Of a DNA stretch of 64,000 nt, positions 9,265-16,989 are shown piece after piece. Source of the stretch: Variovorax sp. dw_308. Lineage in GTDB: Bacteria; Pseudomonadota; Gammaproteobacteria; Burkholderiales; Burkholderiaceae_C. The translations under genes and the position numbers were made by a program. The DNA lies in contig NZ_JAATOM010000005.1 in assembly GCF_019207085.1 (NCBI RefSeq), positions 428,914 through 492,913 on the forward strand, given 5' to 3'. How positions within the stretch are numbered: the stretch's first letter is position 1; the number at the start of each line of letters is the position of its first letter. The notes beneath the pieces were generated by a model that searched no databases, was not told the DNA's origin, and worked only from the letters and a program-made list of their open reading frames with translations.

Positions 9265-9660
9265 CTAAAAAACCAGCGTGCGCCAGCGCAGGTCGCTTGC
9301 ACGCGCCATGAACTGCACCGCGCCGCCGCGCCGCGTGCATTCCGGCACCAGCGTCGCGGCTGACAGCCCGTGCGCCTGCAACGCATCGGAACAGGCGAAG
9401 AACACCGCGCCGTGGCTGGCGGCCTCCTGCATCGCGTCGTACACCGTCTTGGGATGGCTCGAAGGCCGCAGCGACGCGGCCACGCCCGGCTGCAACAGCA
9501 GCACGCTGCGCGCCGTGAAGTAGATCTCCACCGGCATGTCCAGCGCGGCCGCGGCGGCCGCGTGGAAGAAGGGCGTGGCGAGTCGATGCGGCGCCTCGGG
9601 CTCGCTTGCCCACAAGAGGATCGCGATGCCTGCCGCTGTGGGGTCGACAGCGACATTCAT
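9265..9660 (-). CDS. DsrE-like small protein (possible sulfur or selenium carrier)
   Basis: Small soluble protein of 131 residues that reads like the DsrE/DsrF/YchN fold. It has an early beta strand (AGIAILLWASEPE), a helix-rich middle (FFHAAAAAALDMPVEIYFT) and, near residue 88, FFACSDALQAHGL, which fits the position where active DsrE-family members carry their sulfur-binding Cys. A second Cys follows in LVPECTRRGG. ATG at 9660 overlaps the stop of the GcvH-like gene (ATGA), so the two are coupled; the longer open frame to 9777 is not credible. The gene is last in the formate dehydrogenase/selenocysteine block. Known DsrE-like proteins pass persulfide sulfur between partners. Whether this one carries S or Se is inference. 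Confidence 0.6.
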   Translation of the reverse strand: MNVAVDPTAAGIAILLWASEPEAPHRLATPFFHAAAAAALDMPVEIYFTARSVLLLQPGVAASLRPSSHPKTVYDAMQEAASHGAVFFACSDALQAHGLSAATLVPECTRRGGAVQFMARASDLRWRTLVF

Positions 9661-10094
9661 TCCAGATCCTTTATCACCTGGGCCGCATGTTGTGCCATCG
9701 CCTCGGCCACCGCGTCGCCCTGCATCAGTTGCGGCCGGTCGGCCTCGAAGTCGCGCAGCGTCAGCCGTGCCAGCCATCCTTCGCCGTATGGATCACGATG
9801 CACCAGTTCCGGCGTCTCCTCTAGCCGCGGATTGACTTCCACCACCGTCCCCGTCACCGCGCTCTTCACCGACACGATGGCCTTCGCCAGCTCCACCACC
9901 GCGACCGCGCGTCCCTGCTCGATCTCCGTGCCGACGGGCTTGGCGCGGCACATGTAGATCTCGCCCGACAGCTTGATTCCCAGCGCCGTGATGCCGACCG
10001 TCGCCGTCCCGTCGCCATGCACGCGCGCCCAGACGTCATGCTCGACAAGGTAGAGCAGGCCCGATGGAAACTGCAATGACAAATCAACCGGCAT
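9657..10094 (-). CDS. GcvH-like lipoyl carrier protein
   Basis: 145-residue protein with the H-protein fold pattern: LVEHDVWARVHGDGTATVGIT near the start, a GIKLSGEIYMCRAKPVGTEI strand region, then VVELAKAIVSVKSAVTGTVVEVN. Alignment with ordinary GcvH places the lipoylated lysine at Lys71 in ELAKAI. The end ETPELVHRDPYGEGWLARL is also GcvH-like. No glycine cleavage genes (gcvT, gcvP) are in the window, and the gene is coupled to a DsrE-like gene, so a role in glycine cleavage is unlikely. Lipoate-binding GcvH paralogues are known to work in sulfur oxidation with heterodisulfide-reductase-like proteins, but none of those partners is seen here. ATG at 10094 has a GAGG site six to seven bases upstream. 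Confidence 0.75.
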   Translation of the reverse strand: MPVDLSLQFPSGLLYLVEHDVWARVHGDGTATVGITALGIKLSGEIYMCRAKPVGTEIEQGRAVAVVELAKAIVSVKSAVTGTVVEVNPRLEETPELVHRDPYGEGWLARLTLRDFEADRPQLMQGDAVAEAMAQHAAQVIKDLE

Positions 10095-10171
10095 TCATCA
10101 ACCTCAAAATGCGACAGACAAAGGCGTTGTATCGCCGTAGCGAGCGACTGGAGGTTGCGCCGGGAAGCGCA

Positions 10172-10189
10172 GCCGTACACGCGTACGGC
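10172..10189. repeat. Hairpin in the selC-gcvH-like gap
   Basis: Perfect 7-bp inverted repeat GCCGTAC/GTACGGC around a 4-base loop, lying between tRNA-Sec and the GcvH-like gene. It has no T-run on either side, so it does not look like a classical terminator. It may be a processing or pausing site for the tRNA transcript, or one copy of a dispersed intergenic element. Nothing else in the roughly 145-bp gap was recognised. Confidence 0.5.
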
Positions 10190-10239
10190 GAGCATCGCAG
10201 GTGCAAGATCCGGCCGCGCAGTAGGCGAGACAATGCCTT

Positions 10240-10335
10240 TGGCGGAGGGGGGAAAGAGTCGAACTTTCGCGGCGACGCATGGCGCCACCCACCGGGTTTG
10301 AAGCCCGGCCGTCCCACCAGGGACGCTCCCCCTCC
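10240..10335 (-). tRNA. selC: tRNA-Sec (anticodon UCA)
   Basis: Selenocysteine tRNA. The minus strand folds with an 8-bp acceptor stem (GGAGGGGG with CCCCCTCC), longer than the 7 bp of ordinary tRNAs, and ends in encoded GCCA. The anticodon loop CTTCAAA sits on a CCGGG/CCCGG stem with anticodon TCA at 10301-10299. A long extra arm (GGTGGCGCCATGCGTCGCC) and the T arm with GTTCGACTC follow. These are the features that let SelB, but not EF-Tu, bind it. It lies directly downstream of selB on the same strand, and the client formate dehydrogenase is about 10 kb upstream in the same block. Confidence 0.97.
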
Positions 10336-10378
10336 ATGATCCACAAAACCAATTTGCCGCCAGGCCGTGCGCATGCCG

Positions 10379-12343
10379 TCATGCCGCCACCTGCCCCAGG
10401 AACAGTTGCGTGTCGCTGCGCAGCCGGTGCACGTCGCCCACACGTCGCAGCAGTCCCACGCGATCGAAGTATTCCAGCACCTGGATGGCGCGCTTGCGAC
10501 CCAGCCCGGTCGCGTCGCGGAAGCGGGCCGCCGTCACTTCGCCGGGTGTCCCTGCGGCGACCGATCGCAGGATCTCCGCCATGCGCACCACGCAGTCCTG
10601 CGAGTAGTAGAGGTCCTTGATGACCTGATGCAGCTCACCTTGCTGCGCCAGGCGGGCCAGCGTGGTGCGCATCAGCGTCTCGCTCTCGCGCGTGTCGGCC
10701 GCCAGGTCACGCACCCAGCAGCCTTCGAAGCCGGTGGTGGACATCAAAGGCTTGACCTTTTGCGCCAGCCGTTCGTCGGTTGCAGACAGCCGCAGCCCAT
10801 GCTCCGGCAGATGCACGAACGTCCCGCGCAGCACCACCTTGCCCTCGGCGCGCAGCGACGACAGCAGCGCGCGCCAGAGCGGTTCAGCCAGGCGGGGCGC
10901 CGCGAGCCGGCGCAAGCGTCCCGCGTCGGGGCCCAGCGCGTTGGGCTCGCGTGCATGGAACGTTGCCAGCGCCGCCAGCACCGCTTCCTGTGCAGCATGT
11001 GCAAACGCCTCGCCAAGCGCCCAGTCGCCCTGCGCCGCGTCGACTACATGCAGCGTCCCGTACGGCAGCGCTGGCAGCTCATTCGCCGGCATCCCTTCCG
11101 CCAGGGCCCAGCGCCGGAGCGACACGCCGGAGGGCGCGGCACCGATGAGTGCAGCGAGGCGCGAGCCCGCATCCGGCTGTGACCACGCATGCAATTCAGC
11201 CAGGCGCTGCGGCGTGCGGCGATAGCGCACGGGGGCAAAAGGATCGAGCACCCGCCCGCCCGCGAGCGTGCGACTGGCCGAGTTGTCACGCAGTACCACG
11301 CGGTCGCCATGCCACGCGCCGATGGGCTGGCGCAGCACCAGTTGGACGAGCGCCGACGAACCCGGCGCGATGGATGACGCGGCGCCATCGCTCTCGTCGC
11401 CCTGCACCTGCAACACCGCGACGGTGCCCAGCACATCGACCGAACCGATGTGCGCATGCACGGGCGTGCCGGACCGCAAGGCCTTCGCCTCGTCATGCCA
11501 CAACGTGAGCGACGCATCGATCCGGTCCGTGGCCGATGCGCAGCCCAGCGCCACCAGCCACTGGCCCCGCGCCACCTGGTCCTTGCCGATGCCCGCCAGT
11601 GACACCGCACAGCGCTGCCCGGCGTGCGCGCGCGTCACCGTGCGGTTCTGTGCGTGCAGGCTGCGAACGCGTGCGTGCAGCTGTGTCGCGCTGGGCGTCA
11701 ACACCACTTCGTCGCCGACCGCCACTTGCCCCGCATGCACCGTGCCCGTGACGACGGTGCCGACGCCATCGAGCGTGAACGCACGGTCGATGGCCAGTCG
11801 GAACGACGACGCGTCCTGCAACCGAAGGGGCACGGCGCGGGCCGCCTCGAAGAGCAACGCACGCAGCGTCTCCACGCCTTCACCACTGTGCGCAGACACC
11901 GCGATGACGGGCGCGCGCGAGAGCGGCGAGCCCGCCAGCAACGCGCCCACCTCGGCACGCACTTGGTCCACCCGCTGCGCATCAACCCGATCGACCTTCG
12001 TGATCGCAACTGCTCCACGCGCGAGCCCGAGCAGCGACAGCACCGCCAGGTGTTCGCGCGTCTGCGGCATCACGCCGTCGTCGGCCGCGACCAGCAGCAG
12101 CGCGAAGTCGATGCCGGTCGCACCCGCGAGCATGGTGTGCACCAGCCGCTCATGCCCGGGGACATCGATGAAGCCGATGCGCTCGTCCTGCGGGTGGCCG
12201 GGCACGTCGAGGAAGGCATAGCCCAGCTCGATGGAAATGCCGCGCTTCTTTTCTTCCGGCAGGCGATCGGTGTCCACGCCGGTGAGCGCGCGCACCAGCG
12301 TGGTCTTGCCGTGGTCGATGTGGCCTGCGGTTCCGACGATCAT
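10379..12343 (-). CDS. selB: Selenocysteine-specific translation elongation factor SelB
   Basis: GTPase that brings Sec-tRNA(Sec) to UGA codons by binding the SECIS hairpin. The G domain begins at residue 1 with [16 protein letters not shown], and shows [14 protein letters not shown], the G3 motif DVPGHERLV and the ITKVDRVD nucleotide-specificity motif. EF-Tu-like domains 2 and 3 follow. The C-terminal third (from about residue 400) is rich in winged-helix segments that bind SECIS RNA, ending in [23 protein letters not shown], a typical SelB finish. Length 654 is in the usual range. It begins two bases after the stop of the TusA/ferritin-like gene, and its stop is about 45 bp from tRNA-Sec. 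Confidence 0.97.
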   Translation of the reverse strand: MIVGTAGHIDHGKTTLVRALTGVDTDRLPEEKKRGISIELGYAFLDVPGHPQDERIGFIDVPGHERLVHTMLAGATGIDFALLLVAADDGVMPQTREHLAVLSLLGLARGAVAITKVDRVDAQRVDQVRAEVGALLAGSPLSRAPVIAVSAHSGEGVETLRALLFEAARAVPLRLQDASSFRLAIDRAFTLDGVGTVVTGTVHAGQVAVGDEVVLTPSATQLHARVRSLHAQNRTVTRAHAGQRCAVSLAGIGKDQVARGQWLVALGCASATDRIDASLTLWHDEAKALRSGTPVHAHIGSVDVLGTVAVLQVQGDESDGAASSIAPGSSALVQLVLRQPIGAWHGDRVVLRDNSASRTLAGGRVLDPFAPVRYRRTPQRLAELHAWSQPDAGSRLAALIGAAPSGVSLRRWALAEGMPANELPALPYGTLHVVDAAQGDWALGEAFAHAAQEAVLAALATFHAREPNALGPDAGRLRRLAAPRLAEPLWRALLSSLRAEGKVVLRGTFVHLPEHGLRLSATDERLAQKVKPLMSTTGFEGCWVRDLAADTRESETLMRTTLARLAQQGELHQVIKDLYYSQDCVVRMAEILRSVAAGTPGEVTAARFRDATGLGRKRAIQVLEYFDRVGLLRRVGDVHRLRSDTQLFLGQVAA

Positions 12344-12345
12344 GG

Positions 12346-13563
12346 CTACATGAAGTTCCGTGTGTGCAGATTGGCCAGACGCTCGGCTTCGGCGCGCGAG
12401 AAGCCCAGCCGGGCGAGGCGTGCACGGCGGCCGGCCGCCATGTCGCGCTTGAGCCCCTGCACCGCCTGGTGACCGCGCGCGATGGCGCCCGGCGCCAGCT
12501 CGCCCGCCGCCAGCAGCACCAATGCGTCGAAGACCTCCTCATTCAGTCCCGCCGTGCCCGCCAGCATGTCGTAGCGAACTTCCACCGCGTTGCGCAGTCG
12601 CGGCTGAAAGTCGGGCTGTGCCGCAAGCCGGTGCTCCAGATGCGCCATGCCAAAGGCGACGTGACGCGCCTCGTCACGGGCCGTCAGGCGCGCGATCTGA
12701 CGCGTCACCGGATCAGGCGCATGCTCTTGCAGGAAGTTCAGCAGGTTCACGAAGCTGCCTTCGCCGAGCACCGCCAGAAGAAAGGTGGACACGGAGAAGT
12801 CGGGTGCGTCGAACAGGGTGCGCAACGATGCCTGTCCACCGGCCGTCGACAGCGCAGGCTCGTGGCCGCGCAGCGTCGCGCGGCGGGTGAACACCTCGAC
12901 ATGCCGTGCCTCGTCGGCGCACTGCAACGCGAGCAATTGCAGCACCTCGCGGTAGTGTGGATGGATCTGTCCGAGGTGCCGCGCCGGCACGAGCAACGCC
13001 GCGTTCTCGTTCTCGATCAGGTAGGTCATGACCTGCACGACCGCCGCCTCGATCGCCGCAGGCAGCTCGAAATCCGCATGCCAGTCGATGGCCGTTTCGG
13101 GGTCCCACTGCGCCGCGGCGCCCTGGCGGTAAAGCTCGCCCGCAGTGGCGGCCCAGATCTCGTCACGGCGACGCAGGCCGAAGTGGAATGGCGTACTGCC
13201 CGCCTCGACCACGGCGCCGCGCGCCGCCAGGCCCCATGCCGGCGACGCTTCTTCCGCAGGCATGCCGGGCGCGTCCGACGCCGCGTGCCCGGTCGACAAC
13301 GCGCCGCGCCAGCGGCCTTCGACCTGCCCCCCGTTCGTCACCCACGCCTCGACGCGGCCCGCAGCCCCATCGTCGAGGCGCATCGCGTGCCCCTGCTGAC
13401 GACACCATGCCGCCAGATGCATCTCCCACGCGGGCGCATGTCCGCACACGCGCAACTGCCCGCCCGCCGGCACTTCGGCGAGCGCGCGGCGGATCAGCAG
13501 CAGGGCGCCCTGGTCCAGTCCGAGCGACTCAATATCGATAGTCGGCGGCGGTGATGCGTCCAT
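12346..13563 (-). CDS. TusA-like domain fused to a ferritin-like diiron domain, function unknown
   Basis: 405-residue two-part protein. Residues about 8-65 ([38 protein letters not shown]) resemble the TusA/SirA sulfur-carrier fold, but the active CPxP cysteine position reads as DQ, so normal persulfide chemistry there is doubtful. Residues about 180-370 form a ferritin-like four-helix domain with two carboxylate/histidine motifs, [11 protein letters not shown] and [10 protein letters not shown]. Each is preceded by a helix bearing a Glu ([19 protein letters not shown]), which is a credible diiron site. It ends near NLHTRNFM. It overlaps the PhnD-like gene by 35 bp and lies two bases before selB, so it belongs to the selenocysteine/formate dehydrogenase operon. 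The TusA assignment is tentative; the diiron domain is better supported. Confidence 0.65.
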   Translation of the reverse strand: MDASPPPTIDIESLGLDQGALLLIRRALAEVPAGGQLRVCGHAPAWEMHLAAWCRQQGHAMRLDDGAAGRVEAWVTNGGQVEGRWRGALSTGHAASDAPGMPAEEASPAWGLAARGAVVEAGSTPFHFGLRRRDEIWAATAGELYRQGAAAQWDPETAIDWHADFELPAAIEAAVVQVMTYLIENENAALLVPARHLGQIHPHYREVLQLLALQCADEARHVEVFTRRATLRGHEPALSTAGGQASLRTLFDAPDFSVSTFLLAVLGEGSFVNLLNFLQEHAPDPVTRQIARLTARDEARHVAFGMAHLEHRLAAQPDFQPRLRNAVEVRYDMLAGTAGLNEEVFDALVLLAAGELAPGAIARGHQAVQGLKRDMAAGRRARLARLGFSRAEAERLANLHTRNFM

Positions 13564-14389
13564 CGGGGCTGTAGAAGTGTTCGTCGTCGATGGCGCGCTC
13601 CAGCAGCGCGTAGCCGCTGGTGCGGCCGACCCGCCATTCCCGAAGTCCTTCCAGTTCGAGCAAGGGCCGGACTTGCGGATCGTCCCAGCGCATGGCCATC
13701 AGCAGCGACAGGAAGCGCTCGACCAGGGCAGCCGGTGCATCAGGACTGGTGGTGAAGTTGCAGTGGTCGAAGGGCTGCGTGGTGGCGATGACGCGCGTGC
13801 TGCCGGCCGGCAAGGTGCCGTCTAAACCGAAGGCCAGGTGGTTGCCATCGATCAGGCAACACGCCTGGATCTCGCTCGCCATCAGCGCCAGTGCGGCATC
13901 GCGTTCGCCGCCGATATGGTCGCCATGCTTGCCGCCGAGCACATCGAAATAGCGCGCCGTGAAGTCGCGCTCCTTCACCAGGCCATTGCCGCGCAGATGG
14001 TCCAGCGGGATCAGCGTGGCCTGCGGTGAATCGACGGCTCCAAGGCCCACCGTCTTGCCGCGCAGGTCCGCCAGCGTGCGCAGCTCGCTGTCGGCACGAA
14101 CGACGATGACCGAGCGCAGGTCGCAGTCGGTGTCGCGCATGGCCACCGCCTGCACGGCCTGCCCGCGGCTGCGCGCCATGCGGTCCGCGCGCACCCAGGC
14201 CAGCGGCGAATTCCATGCAAGGTGGATCGTGCCGTCGAACTGCGCTTCGACCTGGCGTTCGTAGTTCGAATACAGCACGTAGTCGAAGGCCAGGCCGTTC
14301 TGCGCAAAGAAGGCCTTGAAGCCTTCCCAGATGGTGACGACCTTCGGGGCATAGGCCACCGCACCCATGATCAGCGTCGGTTCGGACAT
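13529..14389 (-). CDS. PhnD-like substrate-binding-fold protein without signal peptide
   Basis: 286-residue protein resembling the binding components of phosphonate/phosphite or aliphatic sulfonate ABC transporters. Family-like segments are GAVAYAPKVVTIWEGFKAFF, DGTIHLAWNSPLAWVRAD, LADLRGKTVGLGAVDSPQAT, and the late AALVERFLSLLMAM helix. The start MSEPTLIMGAV goes straight into the first beta strand, with no signal peptide or lipobox, so it is probably cytoplasmic. The frame is open far upstream (to 15271) but that part is a shadow of the neighbouring gene. No ABC permease or ATPase lies nearby in this block. A ligand sensor, or an enzyme built on a periplasmic-binding fold, fits better than transport. 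Partners by position are the acyl-CoA-dehydrogenase-like and TusA/ferritin-like proteins. Confidence 0.65.
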   Translation of the reverse strand: MSEPTLIMGAVAYAPKVVTIWEGFKAFFAQNGLAFDYVLYSNYERQVEAQFDGTIHLAWNSPLAWVRADRMARSRGQAVQAVAMRDTDCDLRSVIVVRADSELRTLADLRGKTVGLGAVDSPQATLIPLDHLRGNGLVKERDFTARYFDVLGGKHGDHIGGERDAALALMASEIQACCLIDGNHLAFGLDGTLPAGSTRVIATTQPFDHCNFTTSPDAPAALVERFLSLLMAMRWDDPQVRPLLELEGLREWRVGRTSGYALLERAIDDEHFYSPDGRITAADYRY

Positions 14390-14400
14390 CGCCGGCTCCC

Positions 14401-15516
14401 TCAGAACAATGGCAGGCCGGTGATGGCCTTGCCGATGAAGTCGTAGAGCACGTCGGATGTCGGCGCCATCACGCTCGCGGCGCGTGCGTCGCGGAACAGC
14501 CGCTCGATGCCGACCTCCTTGCGGAAGGCGGCGCCACCGCACACGCGCATCGCGATGTCGGTGACTTCCAATGCGGTTTCGCCGGCGGCGGCCTTGACTT
14601 CGAGCACGCGCAACATGGTGTCGGCGCGACCGGCGCCGATGGCCGCGACGGTGTCGTCCAGAAGGGCCTGCGCCATGTCGGTCTTGATGCGCGCGCGGGC
14701 CAGGTAGGCGCGGATGGTCGGAAGGTCTGCCAGCGACGAGCCGAGGTGCAGGTGCTTCGTCTGGCTGACGTGGGACACGGCCCGCGACAGCGCGCCATCC
14801 ATGAGGCCTACCGAGCAGGCCGCGCTCAGCACGGAGAACCACGGCAGCACCACGCCCATCATGACGTCGAAGCCCTTGCCGTCTTCGCCCAGTCGATCGG
14901 CCGCGGCGACGCGAACACCCTGCGCCGTGATCGGTGTCGAGGCATTGCCGCGCAGGCCGAGGCCGTCGAAGCTGCCGGGTTGCGACAGGCCATCGGCTTT
15001 GGCATCCACGTACCAGAGCGTGCTTGCGCCCTCGGCCGCGAGCGGCTTGCTCGACCAGACGTAGCTGTCCGCCTCGAAGGCCGAGGTCACCCAGCTCTTG
15101 CGCGCGTCGAGCAAGATCTGCTCTGCGTCTGCGCGCGCGGTGCCGGTCGGTGCCCAGAAGTGGCTGCGCGAATCCGCTTCGGAGAAGGCCAGCGTGCTCA
15201 GGTGCTGGCCCTGCGCGATGGCCTTTCGCACAGTCTCCTTGCCGAACTGTTCGATCACCGCGGTGGCGCAATAGTGCATGCAGAGCACCATGGCGGTGGA
15301 GGGGCAGTCTTGCGCGATGCGCGACACGACCTGCGCGGCTTCCTTCATGCCAAGCCCCATGCCGCCCACGGCCGCCGCCGACGTCATGCCAAGCAGGCCT
15401 GCCTTGCCCAAGGCCTCGATCACCTCTCGCGGAAAGCGTCCCTCTCGGTCGGTGCGCAAGGCCAGCGGCGCCAGTGTTTCGGCAAGGATGGGGGCGAGTG
15501 CGGAGAGATGGTCCAT
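14401..15516 (-). CDS. Acyl-CoA dehydrogenase-like flavoprotein, function unknown
   Basis: 371-residue protein with the overall acyl-CoA dehydrogenase fold: helical N-domain (FPREVIEALGKAGLLGM, GGMGLGMKEAAQVV), a middle beta domain with LAFSEADSRSHF and DARKSWVTSAFEADSYVW, and a C-terminal helical bundle. The usual final motif RD.R...I.GGT is present only in altered form (RDARAASVMAPTSD). I cannot find the catalytic glutamate of classical short- and medium-chain dehydrogenases. Family relatives that lost it include flavin monooxygenases such as DszC and SfnB types, so an oxygenase or a carrier-bound substrate is possible. It lies 24 bp after selA and 11 bp before the PhnD-like gene, on the same strand. 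Confidence 0.7.
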   Translation of the reverse strand: MDHLSALAPILAETLAPLALRTDREGRFPREVIEALGKAGLLGMTSAAAVGGMGLGMKEAAQVVSRIAQDCPSTAMVLCMHYCATAVIEQFGKETVRKAIAQGQHLSTLAFSEADSRSHFWAPTGTARADAEQILLDARKSWVTSAFEADSYVWSSKPLAAEGASTLWYVDAKADGLSQPGSFDGLGLRGNASTPITAQGVRVAAADRLGEDGKGFDVMMGVVLPWFSVLSAACSVGLMDGALSRAVSHVSQTKHLHLGSSLADLPTIRAYLARARIKTDMAQALLDDTVAAIGAGRADTMLRVLEVKAAAGETALEVTDIAMRVCGGAAFRKEVGIERLFRDARAASVMAPTSDVLYDFIGKAITGLPLF

Positions 15517-15540
15517 GGTGGTTCTTCTGGTGGAAAAATC

Positions 15541-16989
15541 TTAGGCCAGCATTTCGTGGAGAAGGGGCAACTGCTCCTCGAAGGCGGCACTGTCTTCGAG
15601 GCAGCGCAGGTCGAGCAACAGCCGATCCTCAGCGACCCGGCCGATCACGGGCAACGGCAAGGCGCGCAGCGCAGTGGCGATGGCATCGAGCGCGGTGCCG
15701 AGGCCTTTCTTCGCCGTGCCGGCTGGCGCCAGCGCGAGGCCGGCCGACGGCAGCCGCGCCACCGGCAAGGAGCCCGAGCCGATCTGCCCCAGCAACTCGA
15801 CGACCCCGACCGTGAAGCGCGGTGCCACCGCTGCCGCAACCTTCGGCTGCAACGCCTGCGCCATCGAACGGATCGCATCGGCAGGCCGCGTGAGCATGCG
15901 CAGCGTGGGCAAATCTTTGGCGAGCCGCTCGGGCCGCAGATAGAGCATCAACGTCGCCTCGAGCGCGGCCAGCGGCAGCTTGCTCATGCGCAGCGCACGC
16001 TTCATCGGGAACTTGCGGATGCGCCCCACGGCCTCCTTGCTGCCGACGATGAGTCCCGCCTGCGGGCCGCCGAGCAGCTTGTCGCCGGAAAAGGTGACGA
16101 CGTCGCAACCGGCCGCGAGCATCTCCTGGGGCAGGGGCTCGCGCGGCAGGCCGTAGTGCGCCAAGTCGACCAGCGAGCCGCTGCCCAGGTCCGTGGCCAG
16201 CGGCACCCCGCGGGCGTGCGCGATGCCGGCGAGCGTGGCCTCGTCGACCGCCGCGGTGAAACCCTGCACCGCGTAGTTGCTGGTGTGCACCTTCATCAGC
16301 AGCGCGGTGTTGGCGTTGATGGCGCGTTCGTAGTCCTGCGGATGGGTGCGGTTGGTGGTGCCGACCTCGACCATGCGCGCACCCGCGCTCGCCATCACGT
16401 CCGGCATGCGGAAGGCACCGCCGATCTCGACGAGTTCGCCGCGCGAGATGATGACTTCGCGCTCGCGCGCCAACGCGGCAATGCTGAGCAGCACGGCCGC
16501 CGCATTGTTGTTGACGACAGTGGCGGCCTGCGCGCCGGTGATGGTGCACAGCAAGTCTTCGACGAGCGAATCGCGGTCGCCACGACCACCCGAGGCCAGG
16601 TCGTATTCGAGGTTGTTGGGCGCGGCCATCACCGCGAGCAGGCGCTGCATCGCCGCATCGGCCAGCACCGCGCGACCGAGGTTGGTGTGGATGACGGTGC
16701 CGGTCAGGTTCAGCACCGGGCGCATGCGCGGCGCGAGGCGAGCCTGCACGCGCGACGCCAGCGCATCCGCCAACGCATCCGCTTCGATGTGCGCCTTGTT
16801 CAAGCTGCCTGCCAGAGCCTGCGCACGCAAGCTGTCCAGCAAGGCACGCGCCTCGTTGGCCACCAGCGTGTGGCCATGTTCATCGAGCAACGCACGCGCC
16901 GCTTCCAGCCGAAGCAGCTTGTCCACAGAAGGCAGATCCTGGGGCCTGGCCTTCGAACCGTGAACCACGGATTCGTCGGTCGCAGCCAT
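15541..16989 (-). CDS. selA: L-seryl-tRNA(Sec) selenium transferase
   Basis: PLP enzyme that converts Ser-tRNA(Sec) to Sec-tRNA(Sec) with selenophosphate. The 482-residue length is normal. Motifs include LPSVDKLLRLEAA at the N-terminus, PVLNLTGTVIHTNLGRAVL, TGAQAATVVNNNAAAVLL, VGTTNRTHPQDY, and the PLP lysine in FSGDKLLGGPQAG. The frame is open to 17172, but ATG at 16989 gives the family N-terminus and overlaps the fdhE stop as TGATG. It is thus coupled to the formate dehydrogenase accessory gene, and the enzyme and the machinery for its selenocysteine are made from one transcript. Confidence 0.97.
   Translation of the reverse strand: MAATDESVVHGSKARPQDLPSVDKLLRLEAARALLDEHGHTLVANEARALLDSLRAQALAGSLNKAHIEADALADALASRVQARLAPRMRPVLNLTGTVIHTNLGRAVLADAAMQRLLAVMAAPNNLEYDLASGGRGDRDSLVEDLLCTITGAQAATVVNNNAAAVLLSIAALAREREVIISRGELVEIGGAFRMPDVMASAGARMVEVGTTNRTHPQDYERAINANTALLMKVHTSNYAVQGFTAAVDEATLAGIAHARGVPLATDLGSGSLVDLAHYGLPREPLPQEMLAAGCDVVTFSGDKLLGGPQAGLIVGSKEAVGRIRKFPMKRALRMSKLPLAALEATLMLYLRPERLAKDLPTLRMLTRPADAIRSMAQALQPKVAAAVAPRFTVGVVELLGQIGSGSLPVARLPSAGLALAPAGTAKKGLGTALDAIATALRALPLPVIGRVAEDRLLLDLRCLEDSAAFEEQLPLLHEMLA

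Noticed and set aside
13529..15271. Long frame extending the PhnD-like gene upstream
   Set aside because: Residues before MSEPTL are low-complexity Arg/His shadow of the acyl-CoA-dehydrogenase-like gene.
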